A stretch of 44,592 bases of DNA from an uncultured Eubacteriales bacterium. Lineage in GTDB: Bacteria > Bacillota > Clostridia > Oscillospirales > Acutalibacteraceae. Positions 1 through 8,249 of the stretch are shown one piece after another. The notes under the pieces were generated by a model. It was given only the letters and a program-made list of their open reading frames with translations. It did not search any database and was not told the origin of the DNA. Location of the stretch: contig CAKSCM010000015.1 in NCBI GenBank assembly GCA_934444365.1, forward strand, positions 1-44,592, given 5' to 3'. The translations under genes were made by a program, and so were the position numbers. How positions within the stretch are numbered: position 1 is the stretch's first letter; each line of letters opens with the position of its first letter.

Positions 1-104
1 CTGCTGATTATATTAATGCCTTTAAGCTTAACGGCGAACTCTTCTGATTTTGTAACACATCATTGACAAACCGACACAGATGAAAAAGATTACCTTTAAA
101 TAAA

Positions 105-162
105 AGCAAAAAAACAAACCGGTAAATAGCAATAATCCCGAAAATCACGCTGTTTACCGGTT
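105..162 (-). terminator. Rho-independent terminator after the cysteine desulfurase gene
   Basis: Positions 117-126 and 153-162 form a perfect 10-bp inverted repeat (AACCGGTAAA / TTTACCGGTT). Read on the minus strand it is followed by a T-rich tract at 105-116. It lies about 100 bp beyond the stop codon of the minus-strand gene ending at 260. The loop is long (26 nt). Confidence 0.75.
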
Positions 163-259
163 GTATTTATAAAAGCTCCGGCTAGAATTAACGACACCTC
201 CGTAAAACGGCAAAATCCGCGCACTTCGGGACGGTTTATCAATCTTGCCCGTGTCTGCT

Positions 260-1396
260 TTAACGGCCTGATGCAATTGCGTTTGCCGCGCGTAAAAACG
301 ATGATATATCCGACGTTTTTGTAAATGCCGACGGACAAACGCGCACCGTACCGCTGTCGATACTTCCGATTACACGGTGGGCGCTCGGCGCACAATGAAG
401 CCCGGCGCGAACGCATATGCCGCGCTCGCCGAGGCGGTACGCCGTTTTTTCCGCCTGCATGCCCTTTATATTAAAGCTTATAAGCGGAACATACCGCTCA
501 TCAAAGCCGTCGGTATACAGCCTTACATTACCCATAGCGGACAGTCCGTTATAGCACATCTTCATCAACCTATGCTCGCGCGGATAAATGTCCGCCCTGT
601 GCTTTAAAACAAAATCCATACCGCCGGAGAGCCCGACTATTCCGGGCACATTCAAGGTTCCGCTTTCAAAACGCTCGGGTAATGAATCGGGCTGCAAAAA
701 GCTCAGCGACATGTTCCCCGTTCCGCCCTCTATAACGGTGTTTTTTATATCTCCTCCGCACAGCATAAGGCCCACTCCCATCGGGCCGTAAAGCCCCTTG
801 TGTCCGGGAATGCACAAAAAATCAATCTTCATTTTCTGCATATTCACATCAAGTATGCCGGCGCTTTGCGCTGCATCGACGCAAAACGGCACCTTCTTTT
901 TACGGCACAGCTTACCGAGCTTTTCTATCGGAAGAATAAAACCGCAAACATTGGAAGCATGTGTACAAACAACAAGCGAGGTGTTTTGGTCAATCAGTCT
1001 TTCAAAGGACGAAAGGGTCTCCTCCTCGTTTACAAAAGAAACCTTCGCTACACGTATGTCGGCTCCCTTTTGGGACAAAGCATACATCGGACGCATAACG
1101 GCATTGTGTTCAAGCGACGAGCACACCATATTGCATCCGGGCTTAAAATGCGCCTTTATAACAAAATTGAGCGAATAGGTACACCCCGGCGTAAAAACCA
1201 CCCTTTCGGGAGAGTCAAGGCCGAACATTTTTGCCGCCTTCTCGCGGCAATCATATACCGCCGCGCCGGATAAAACCGACATTTCATATCCGCCCCGTCC
1301 GGGATTCGCCCCGAATTTATCGAGTGCCTTCGTAATTCCTTTTACCGTTTCATAAGGCAAGGGATATGTCGTCGCGGCGTTGTCAAGATATATCAT
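260..1396 (-). CDS. Cysteine desulfurase family protein (class V aminotransferase fold)
   Basis: This is a 378-residue PLP-dependent enzyme of the NifS/SufS fold, expected to take sulfur (or selenium) from cysteine or selenocysteine as an enzyme-bound persulfide. The N-terminus has the family motif YLDNAATT. The PLP lysine lies in PGHKGLYGP (about K200), and the catalytic cysteine lies in RAGLHCAPS (about C335). The sequence resembles the subfamily first defined by Enterococcus EF2568, which often lies beside DUF3343 and selenium-associated genes. Here its ATG overlaps the stop of the upstream DUF3343 gene as TAATG, so the two are translationally coupled. It is distinct from the housekeeping nifS at 15999-17189. 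A sulfur or selenium donor role for a specific acceptor is inferred. Confidence 0.9.
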   Translation of the reverse strand: MIYLDNAATTYPLPYETVKGITKALDKFGANPGRGGYEMSVLSGAAVYDCREKAAKMFGLDSPERVVFTPGCTYSLNFVIKAHFKPGCNMVCSSLEHNAVMRPMYALSQKGADIRVAKVSFVNEEETLSSFERLIDQNTSLVVCTHASNVCGFILPIEKLGKLCRKKKVPFCVDAAQSAGILDVNMQKMKIDFLCIPGHKGLYGPMGVGLMLCGGDIKNTVIEGGTGNMSLSFLQPDSLPERFESGTLNVPGIVGLSGGMDFVLKHRADIYPREHRLMKMCYNGLSAMGNVRLYTDGFDERYVPLISFNIKGMQAEKTAYRLGERGICVRAGLHCAPSAHRVIGSIDSGTVRVCPSAFTKTSDISSFLRAANAIASGR

Positions 1397-1620
1397 TAAC
1401 TGCTCTCCTCGCTTTGAGTGAGGATCTTTATTCCGTTTTTCTCAAGCAACGCTGCGGCCTTCGGTGCGTCGTTGTAAATATAAATGCTGTAACCGCATCC
1501 CTCGCGCCGGGAATCGGCCGGTGTGCGCTCAACAAAGGCCTTCATCCCCTCGCGTCTTAATATATTACGTCCTTTAATGGCGTAGGTTATTGAACCGACT
1601 GCAAATATATATTTCTTCAT
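1396..1620 (-). CDS. DUF3343 family small protein, putative Se/S carrier
   Basis: This is a 74-residue protein of the DUF3343 family, a small ferredoxin-like/TusA-like fold annotated as a putative selenium or sulfur carrier. The start is the ATG at 1620, reading MKKYIFAVGS, preceded by a strong AGAGGGGG ribosome site. A longer upstream reading frame exists but lacks such a site. The likely functional cysteine is in the motif REGCGYSI, near residue 42. The stop codon overlaps the ATG of the downstream cysteine desulfurase, so the pair is an obvious donor-acceptor unit: the desulfurase could load this carrier's cysteine. The final acceptor is not visible in the window. Confidence 0.85.
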   Translation of the reverse strand: MKKYIFAVGSITYAIKGRNILRREGMKAFVERTPADSRREGCGYSIYIYNDAPKAAALLEKNGIKILTQSEESS

Positions 1621-1727
1621 GGTTAGCCCCCTCTTTTTACTACCAGTGTATGTAACGCCCGGCAAAATTGCTAATGCTTGTCTTTAAAAAGGGATATCTA
1701 CCGAAAATCTCCGTAAAAACGCAAAAA

Positions 1728-1776
1728 CCATAAAAAATAAAGCCCCGGAGACTTTTACGCTGTTCTTCCCCGGGGC
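1728..1776 (-). terminator. Rho-independent terminator after ispF
   Basis: GCCCCGG at 1742-1748 pairs with CCGGGGC at 1770-1776. On the minus strand the stem runs straight into TTTATTTTTTATGG. It separates the ispF transcript from the DUF3343/desulfurase pair. Confidence 0.85.
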
Positions 1777-1930
1777 AAAACGTTTTATCTGATTTTAAAA
1801 ATTGTTTGAAGGTTCACAAAAAGCAGACACAAAAACATCGAACAGCCTGCCTTAATAAAGCTGAAAATGCGTTATAAGCCGGCCTTTTATCGGCAAGTCC
1901 GCTTAAATTAAAGCCTATAATTTCAGTCGA

Positions 1931-2407
1931 TCATTTTTCTATAAGGCAAACGGCGTGCGACGCAATAGCAAGCCCCTGACCCGTAAAGCCGAGATTTTCC
2001 TCGGTGGTCGCCTTAACGCTTATACATGATATATCCGCCCCGACGGCACCGGCAATATTGCGGCGCATTTGGTCAATATAACCGGAAAGCTTCGGCCTTT
2101 GGGCGATAACGGTCGAATCGATGTTCGAAACGCTGTATCCCTCGTTTTTTATAAGCTCCGCCACTTTCTTTAAAAGCACAAGTGAATCAGCATTTAAAAA
2201 TTCGGGATCGGTATCCGGAAAATGCTTTCCTATATCCCCCAAAGCCGCAGCGCCGAGCAGCGCGTCCGCAATCGCGTGGAGCAAAACGTCGGCGTCCGAA
2301 TGGCCGTCAAGGCCTGCTTCGAATGGAATATCAACCCCGCCTATAATAAGTTTTCTTCCCCTTAAAAGCCTGTGAACATCGTAACCGTGTCCTATTCTTA
2401 AAGACAT
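1931..2407 (-). CDS. ispF: 2-C-methyl-D-erythritol 2,4-cyclodiphosphate synthase
   Basis: This 158-residue enzyme has the normal IspF length. It cyclises 4-diphosphocytidyl-methylerythritol 2-phosphate, releasing CMP, in the MEP route to isoprenoids. The start reads MSLRIGHGYDVHRL, with metal ligands D10 and H12. The DGHSDADVLLHAI segment carries the third metal-binding histidine (about H44). The C-terminal block with ATTEENLGFTG is also typical. It is a soluble cytosolic homotrimer. It lies about 70 bp downstream of the MBL-hydrolase gene and is probably the last gene of the ftsK-MBL-ispF stretch, with a strong terminator behind it. Undecaprenyl phosphate recycling (uppP, upstream in the same orientation) depends on this isoprenoid pathway. 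Confidence 0.97.
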   Translation of the reverse strand: MSLRIGHGYDVHRLLRGRKLIIGGVDIPFEAGLDGHSDADVLLHAIADALLGAAALGDIGKHFPDTDPEFLNADSLVLLKKVAELIKNEGYSVSNIDSTVIAQRPKLSGYIDQMRRNIAGAVGADISCISVKATTEENLGFTGQGLAIASHAVCLIEK

Positions 2408-2477
2408 ATTGCCTGCCTCCGCTCGTTTTACCGAAAGCCCTTCGGTTTCTTATCCTCCCCGTTATTACACGCCAAAA

Positions 2478-3473
2478 TTACGAGACCATAAGCTTTTTTA
2501 AGCCGTCATCGGAACTGATCGCAACGTCGCTTTCCACGCCCGTCTTATCGTTCGCATATATCTCAAAATGGTCGCCGTATAAATTCACGTAAACTCCGTC
2601 GCACAAATCGGTGCGCAAGGAATTAACACCGGCCTTTTTAAGCCGCTGCATGACCTGCGTCGTCGGATGTCCGTAATTGTTGGTCCCTACCGATATAACG
2701 GCATATTCGGGGCTAACGACACTTAAAAACCTTTGCGAGGTGGAATATTTGCTGCCGTGATGCCCTATCCGCAAAATATCGGCTTTTATATCATATCCGT
2801 CGGACATCAGCTCATCCTCGGCATCGAAACCGGCGTCCCCCATTATTAAGACCCGGCTTGATTCAAACTTGTACATCGACACGATTGAGCTCTCATTATA
2901 ATTTCCGGGGTTTTCCATGGGCAAATAAAGGTCAAGCTCGGCATTGTTTCTGAATTCGATGACCTTATCCCCGCTTAAAAGCTCGGTGCTTATATTCCTT
3001 TCATCGGCCGTTTTTATAATGGCGTCGTAATTTGCCTTTACGTTATCCTCGGGCTCGAGATCGCGCATTATAAGCCTTGATACCTCGAATTTACTCATGA
3101 TCTCGGGCGCCGAACCCATATGATCGGCATGAGGATGGGTGATTATAAGATAATCTATTCTTCCGACTCCGCTTTTAAGCAGATATTTCTCTATGACCTT
3201 GTATTTATCGGAGGTCGCCGTATCTATCATGACCGTTTCATCGCCTGCAAAAATGACGGTGCAATCCCCCTCGCCGACATTAAGAAAATGAACCGAATTA
3301 TCACTCGGCAGATTATCTGCCCGCGAAAGACCGAAGAATCCGTAAACGTCGTCCCAAGCGATCCCGAGCCGTCCGGAATTTATAACGGTAGATATCAAAA
3401 AAACGGCGATAAGAGCTATAACTGTTACAAGGCTTTTCTTACCGATCTTCAAGCGGAATCTACTCATCTTCAT
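2478..3473 (-). CDS. ComEC/Rec2-like metallo-beta-lactamase-fold hydrolase, membrane anchored
   Basis: This 331-residue protein has one N-terminal transmembrane segment (about residues 15-31) followed by an extracytoplasmic metallo-beta-lactamase domain. The domain opens with FLNVGEGDC, matching the DVGQGD motif of stand-alone ComEC C-terminal domains. The dinuclear metal motif THPHADHMG is at about residues 112-120. Further downstream are MGDAGFDAE and RIGHHGS, the usual later metal ligands. There is no ComEC channel domain, so this is a solitary secreted or anchored hydrolase of unknown substrate. Its ATG overlaps the 3' end of ftsK by 14 bp, with GGAG placed 8 nt upstream inside ftsK, indicating coupling. 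Confidence 0.88.
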   Translation of the reverse strand: MKMSRFRLKIGKKSLVTVIALIAVFLISTVINSGRLGIAWDDVYGFFGLSRADNLPSDNSVHFLNVGEGDCTVIFAGDETVMIDTATSDKYKVIEKYLLKSGVGRIDYLIITHPHADHMGSAPEIMSKFEVSRLIMRDLEPEDNVKANYDAIIKTADERNISTELLSGDKVIEFRNNAELDLYLPMENPGNYNESSIVSMYKFESSRVLIMGDAGFDAEDELMSDGYDIKADILRIGHHGSKYSTSQRFLSVVSPEYAVISVGTNNYGHPTTQVMQRLKKAGVNSLRTDLCDGVYVNLYGDHFEIYANDKTGVESDVAISSDDGLKKLMVS

Positions 3474-6066
3474 GATTTACTCCGGAGGTCTTCATCTCCA
3501 GCCACTGCTGTTTGGTTATAAGCACCTTGCGAGGCTTTGAGCCCTCGAACGGACCGACTATTCCGCGCTCCTCCATTAAATCCATAAGCCGTCCCGAACG
3601 CGAATGGCCCACCTGCAATTTTCTCTGCAAAAGCGAAACCGAGCCTATCCCGGCCTCGACAACACATTCTATCGCGTCGTCAAGCAGCTCGTCCGACGCG
3701 GAAAAATCCCCGTCCTCGCCGCCTTTGGGCTTTTTGACTCCCTTTTCGGGAAGAACAAAGGAATCGATCTCATTTACAACCGAATCGCTGTAATCGGCGC
3801 TCTTATCCTTTTTAAGAAAAGCTATGACCCTTGCGATCTCCTGAGGAGAAACCCAGCACCCCTGTATACGGGTCGGTTTATTTGCCCCGACGGGGAAAAA
3901 CAGCATGTCGCCGTGACCGAGCAGCTTTTCCGCTCCGGAGGTATCGATTATCGTCCGCGAATCAAACTGGTTCGACGTTTTAAGGGCAATACGGCTCGGA
4001 ATATTCGCCTTGATAAGACCGGTTACAACGTCAACCGAGGGTCTTTGTGTGGCGATTACAAGATGCATTCCGGCCGCACGTGCCATCTGGGCCAGTCGGC
4101 AGATCGAATCCTCAACCTCATTCGGCGCCGCCATCATAAGGTCGGCCAGCTCCTCGATGATAATAAGAATATGCGGCATTTTGTCAAGCTCGGCCGGAAT
4201 ATCCTCGTCGCCGCGTTGTATGGATAGCTCCCTTTCGTTGTTAAAGCTTTTTGCGTATTCATTGTAAGAGGATATGTCCCTTACGTTGCACTGAGCAAAG
4301 GTCTTATATCGCCTGAGCATTTCTGTAACCGCCCAACCGAGCGCACCGGCCGCCTTACGCGGATCGGTAACGACCGGTACAAGCAGATGGGGAATGCCGT
4401 TATACTCCTGAAGCTCAACCACCTTCGGGTCAATCATCAGCAGCTTTACATCCTCGGGAGAGGACTTAAAAAGCACGCTCATTATCATGGAATTGACACA
4501 CACCGATTTACCCGAACCGGTAGTACCGGCTATAAGAATATGAGGCATTTTGGTAAGATCGGCCACAACGACGTTTCCGGCAATATCCTTACCGAGCGCT
4601 GCAGTAAGCTTTGATTTTGCATTCGCGAATTTTTCGGTATCGATAACGTCGCGGAAGTTGACCGCCGCCGTTTTTTTGTTCGGCACCTCTATACCTATGG
4701 CCGCCTTGTTCGGAATGGGGGCCTCGATACGCACTCCGGCCGTCGCAAGATTAAGGGCAATATCGTCGGCAAGATTGGTTATTTTGCTTATCTTCACCCC
4801 TGCCGCCGGCTGCAATTCGTAGCGCGTTACCGACGGACCGCGGCTGATGTTGATTATCCTCGCCTCAACCCCGAAGCTCCTGAGGGTATTTATGAGCAGA
4901 TCGGCATTTTGCTTTAGCTCGTCCCCCATGTCAAATTCGCCCTGCTCGCTCGCGCTGTCAAGCAGATCAACTCCGGGCGCCACATACACCTCTGGCGTTT
5001 TTTTGCCGGCGGTGTCGTCGATTACAAACTCTCCGCCGTCATCGCTCTCATCGTCTTTTTTATTTTTCGCGGCCTCTTTATCCTGAGTGTTTTCGGCTTT
5101 TTCACCGGACAACCCGGTCTTTTTGTCGCCGTTTTGCTTTGACGAGGCCGGCTTATCCTGATTTTTAAGCCGGTTTATTATGTCGTCTATATTCTGAGTT
5201 TCCTGAGAATCCGTATCTTCGCCGCTGTCTTTGGCGGATACGGAATCCTCGCCGCCTGCCGCTTTGCCGCCGGATACCGCCTTATCCGCACCGGGATCCG
5301 CATTTATTACATCCTCATCCTCGGCATGGTAAGAGGTTATAAGCCGATCTTTCTTGGTCTCAATATCAGCCGGATCGTGCTTAGGCGGATTGATCGGCTC
5401 ATCCGGCATTCCCTCGATCGAAACATCGAAGGAACGGCGGCGAGCCTCCTCGGCGGCCCTTCTTCGCTCTATCATAAGTGCGGTATTATCCCTGACTTTT
5501 TTGGCCGGGCGGATCATCGGTCGGATAAATTCGACAAGGGTAGTGCCGGTCACAAGCAAAAGCAGCACTATAATGATTACCGCCAGTATAACGGCCGCAC
5601 CGCCGGTTGAAAACCAGTTTTGAAACGGCCAGCCGATGACCGCGCCCATAACTCCGCCGGTAAGCACCTTTTCGCTTTTATAAACCTCGCCCAAATACAC
5701 GCCGAAATCGGCCGTATGCTCATGCAGGACATCTATAAAGGCAGCGAAAAACCACAGCACAAAGGCAGCTCCGACAAACTTTCTCTTTACGGCGGCAACC
5801 GGCCTTTTAAAGGCGCAATAAACCGTTACAAACATGCACAAAAGCGGAAATATGTACGCCGTAAAGCCAAAAACGCCGTGCAAAAACATGTGGATCTCAT
5901 TCCACACACGCGACCCCGGTATAACGGCAAACAGAAAAATGAGTACCGAAACAAAAAACAGCAATATACTTGCCGCCTGCGAACCGCCTGCCGGTGCACC
6001 CGCCTGCTTTTTTCTGGCCGTATTCGGCGGTGCCGAACGCTTTTTAGGGGTTGTTTTGCCTGCCAT
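3460..6066 (-). CDS. ftsK: FtsK/SpoIIIE-type DNA translocase
   Basis: This 867-residue double-stranded DNA pump moves chromosomes through closing septa and may also serve as SpoIIIE in forespore packaging. I place the start at the ATG at 6066 (MAGKTTPKKR), which has two GGAG sites just upstream; an upstream in-frame extension is not family-like. Four hydrophobic segments fall at about 33-50, 66-86, 97-115 and 157-180. A charged linker of about 190 residues follows, then the alpha/beta motor with Walker A GTTGSGKS at about 514-521. Walker B is IIIEELADLMM, with Glu where most relatives have the Asp of DELADLMM. The C-terminal winged-helix gamma domain (SVSLLQRKLQVGHSRSGRLM) is complete. Confidence 0.95.
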   Translation of the reverse strand: MAGKTTPKKRSAPPNTARKKQAGAPAGGSQAASILLFFVSVLIFLFAVIPGSRVWNEIHMFLHGVFGFTAYIFPLLCMFVTVYCAFKRPVAAVKRKFVGAAFVLWFFAAFIDVLHEHTADFGVYLGEVYKSEKVLTGGVMGAVIGWPFQNWFSTGGAAVILAVIIIVLLLLVTGTTLVEFIRPMIRPAKKVRDNTALMIERRRAAEEARRRSFDVSIEGMPDEPINPPKHDPADIETKKDRLITSYHAEDEDVINADPGADKAVSGGKAAGGEDSVSAKDSGEDTDSQETQNIDDIINRLKNQDKPASSKQNGDKKTGLSGEKAENTQDKEAAKNKKDDESDDGGEFVIDDTAGKKTPEVYVAPGVDLLDSASEQGEFDMGDELKQNADLLINTLRSFGVEARIINISRGPSVTRYELQPAAGVKISKITNLADDIALNLATAGVRIEAPIPNKAAIGIEVPNKKTAAVNFRDVIDTEKFANAKSKLTAALGKDIAGNVVVADLTKMPHILIAGTTGSGKSVCVNSMIMSVLFKSSPEDVKLLMIDPKVVELQEYNGIPHLLVPVVTDPRKAAGALGWAVTEMLRRYKTFAQCNVRDISSYNEYAKSFNNERELSIQRGDEDIPAELDKMPHILIIIEELADLMMAAPNEVEDSICRLAQMARAAGMHLVIATQRPSVDVVTGLIKANIPSRIALKTSNQFDSRTIIDTSGAEKLLGHGDMLFFPVGANKPTRIQGCWVSPQEIARVIAFLKKDKSADYSDSVVNEIDSFVLPEKGVKKPKGGEDGDFSASDELLDDAIECVVEAGIGSVSLLQRKLQVGHSRSGRLMDLMEERGIVGPFEGSKPRKVLITKQQWLEMKTSGVNHEDE

Positions 6067-6233
6067 TTCTCCTTTTACTCTCCTTGATTTTTTAATAGTG
6101 AAGCTTTGATTACGGTAAGAAAAACCGGATACATCATCCGAAAAAGGGAAAACCGTCTTACCGTCATGATCGCCTGCTTTTCGACAAAGGCTGCATTTTC
6201 GCCGTGTCAAATGCAAACCCGATAATTATTCAA

Positions 6234-7145
6234 TTATTTAAAAAGCTCAACAATATTCGAAACGCCAGTCGTCTTCTCGACGATCGACATTATAACGACC
6301 AACACACCGAGAACGGCGCAATAATAGCCGAAGTAGTTGTAATGATCCTTTTTGACGATCCATTCGATGGCCTTTATTGCCAAAACTCCGCATACAACCG
6401 CCGCTGCCATTCCTATGAGTGCGGCCGGCCAGTTTATATCAACCCCGGCGGACAGCGCGTCCTTGCCTTCGCTCAGCGCCGCCGCGATTATGGCCGGAAT
6501 GCTCAAAAGAAAGGAATACTGAACCATATACTCGCGTTTAAGTCCGCAGATAAGTCCGGTGGCAATGGTAGAACCGGAGCGCGAAACTCCAGCGAAAACG
6601 GCGGCTATAACCTGCGCGCCGCCTATGTAAAGCGCATCACCGACGGTGGCGTTGTCATGCCTTTTGGCATGCTTTCCGCCGTTTGAAAGAAAATATGCCG
6701 TAAGCAAAAGTACAGCCGTAAACATAAAGCACAAGCCGACTATAAGCATATGATTTCCGTCGGCCACGGTCGCTGCCAAATCGGTAAGCTTGTAGCCCTT
6801 AACGGGAATAACGAGCACCGCAAGCATTGCCGTTGTAAGTATAAGCATTAAAAGCATGCGGCGGTTAAAGCTCATTTTCGAAAGCTTGAATGTAAATTTG
6901 CCGGTAAATATGTCGCCTATCATTTTAAAAAGCTCTTTTACAAGCTCCCATATGATCTTATGATACACTATAAAGACCGCAACCAGCGTTCCTATATGAA
7001 GCAGGACCGTAAGAATGAGGTTTGATTCTCCCGAATATCCGAAAAGATGCTGAAAAAGCGAAAGATGTCCGCTTGACGAAACCGGCAGGAATTCAGTAAA
7101 TCCCTGAACTATTCCCAAAATCAGATATTCAATGTATTGTCTCAT
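6234..7145 (-). CDS. uppP: Undecaprenyl-diphosphatase (BacA/UppP)
   Basis: This 303-residue integral membrane enzyme dephosphorylates undecaprenyl pyrophosphate so the lipid carrier can be reused for peptidoglycan and other wall polymers. It confers bacitracin tolerance. The two signature regions are present: GFTEFLPVSSSGHL near the N-terminus (residues 15-28) and GVSRSGSTIATGL in the middle. About eight hydrophobic segments are visible and the length is slightly above the usual 270. The ATG overlaps the stop of tepA as ATGA, so the two are cotranslated. About 170 bp separate it from ftsK downstream. Confidence 0.96.
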   Translation of the reverse strand: MRQYIEYLILGIVQGFTEFLPVSSSGHLSLFQHLFGYSGESNLILTVLLHIGTLVAVFIVYHKIIWELVKELFKMIGDIFTGKFTFKLSKMSFNRRMLLMLILTTAMLAVLVIPVKGYKLTDLAATVADGNHMLIVGLCFMFTAVLLLTAYFLSNGGKHAKRHDNATVGDALYIGGAQVIAAVFAGVSRSGSTIATGLICGLKREYMVQYSFLLSIPAIIAAALSEGKDALSAGVDINWPAALIGMAAAVVCGVLAIKAIEWIVKKDHYNYFGYYCAVLGVLVVIMSIVEKTTGVSNIVELFK

Positions 7146-7912
7146 TGTGTTTTTTCTCCTTGATTTATCATATTATAAAGAGCCGCAAGGGCGTCGCTGA
7201 GCGAACCCAGACGATCGATTATCCCCTCTTTAACGGCCATATCACCCGTCAGAATTGTACCTACGTCCCCCACCAGCTGGCCGGTTTTGGACATCATTTC
7301 CCCGAATCGCTCTCTTTTGACCCTTGAATGAGCAACCACAAAATCGGTAATTCTGTCCTGAATCCGCAAAAAAGCATCTACCGTTTGCGGAACGCCCAAA
7401 AACAGTCCGTTCATGCGCACCGGATGAACCGTCATGGTAGCCGTAGGGACAATAAACGACATTTTGGCCGATACCGCAAGCGGAACACCGATCGAATGAC
7501 CTCCGCCGAGCACCAGGGAAACCACCGGCTTGTTCATTCCGGCTATAAGCTCGGCTATGGCAAGACCGGCCTCGACATCGCCGCCCACCGTGTTAAGCAG
7601 CACTAAAAGACCCTCGACCGACGGATCCTCCTCAATGGCCGCAAGCAGGGGAATTATCTGCTCGTAACGCGTTGCCTTGCTGTTTTGAGGCAGGGAATAA
7701 TGTCCCTCGATTTGTCCTATAACCGTAAGACAGTGTATGCGCTTGCTGCCATTCGCCGCCGGCAGTTCGGTCACGGCCGAAGGAGTATCTGAAGCCGAGT
7801 TCTCCTCCTCGCCGTTTAAATCATAATCGGGCAAAGGCGCGCCGCCGGGTCCGGTTACCTCTGGCACCGTCGGGGTTTGCCAATCATCCGTTTGAGAAAA
7901 ATCGTTTTTCAC
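7142..7912 (-). CDS. tepA: ClpP-class serine protease, TepA-like
   Basis: This is a ClpP/crotonase-fold peptidase of the TepA (translocation-enhancing protein) family, commonly found near ftsK in Clostridia. The core runs from IHCLTVIGQIEGHYSLP to the C-terminus. The oxyanion region is NTVGGDVEAG, the nucleophile serine lies in GGGHSIGVPLA, and the catalytic histidine is in MTVHPVRMNG. An acidic low-complexity segment of about 60 residues precedes the core. The start is uncertain. I use GTG at 7912, though its ribosome site is poor; a TTG at 7975 would add a short hydrophobic stretch. The stop overlaps the uppP start. An authentic role in protein export or regulated proteolysis is not shown here. 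Confidence 0.85.
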   Translation of the reverse strand: MKNDFSQTDDWQTPTVPEVTGPGGAPLPDYDLNGEEENSASDTPSAVTELPAANGSKRIHCLTVIGQIEGHYSLPQNSKATRYEQIIPLLAAIEEDPSVEGLLVLLNTVGGDVEAGLAIAELIAGMNKPVVSLVLGGGHSIGVPLAVSAKMSFIVPTATMTVHPVRMNGLFLGVPQTVDAFLRIQDRITDFVVAHSRVKRERFGEMMSKTGQLVGDVGTILTGDMAVKEGIIDRLGSLSDALAALYNMINQGEKTQ

Positions 7913-8019
7913 AATAATATCTACCGCCCCACAAATTAAAATCAAAGCAGTAATATTATTGCCCCGTCGGCACAAAATATCTGTTCAATTAAAAAACAAC
8001 ATATACGTTATACTGTTTT

Positions 8020-8048
8020 ATTATAACATCTTCGTAATATTTTGGCAA
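8020..8048 (-). promoter_or_regulatory. Sigma-A promoter for tepA-uppP
   Basis: On the minus strand TTGCCA (8043-8048) and TATAAT (8020-8025) are 17 bp apart. Transcription would start near 8013, ahead of either proposed tepA start. Confidence 0.7.
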
Positions 8049-8162
8049 CACAAAAATCCGGTATATACCTTTTGCCCGGCTTCGCACCGCAAAACAAAAA
8101 CCTGCCGCTTTTCCCCTATATTGCCTTCCGAAATTAACTCAGTAATAAAATACGAAAAAATA

Positions 8163-8191
8163 TTGACAAATCACAACATTTACCGTATAGT
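8163..8191 (+). promoter_or_regulatory. Sigma-A promoter for the CNNM-family gene
   Basis: TTGACA (8163-8168) and TATAGT (8186-8191) are spaced by 17 bp, about 60 bp upstream of the start codon at 8250. It is divergent from the tepA promoter. Confidence 0.85.
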
Positions 8192-8249
8192 TACAGTATG
8201 TATATATTTTTATATACATATACTATTATACTTTCGGAGGAATTATTTT

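Noticed and set aside
96..416. 106-codon minus-strand reading frame near the left edge
   Set aside because: It overlaps the end of the cysteine desulfurase gene in another frame, has no family resemblance and crosses the terminator.
7959..8249. N-terminal extension of the CNNM-family protein
   Set aside because: The extension runs through the -35 and -10 boxes at 8163-8191, and a strong ribosome site precedes the ATG at 8250.
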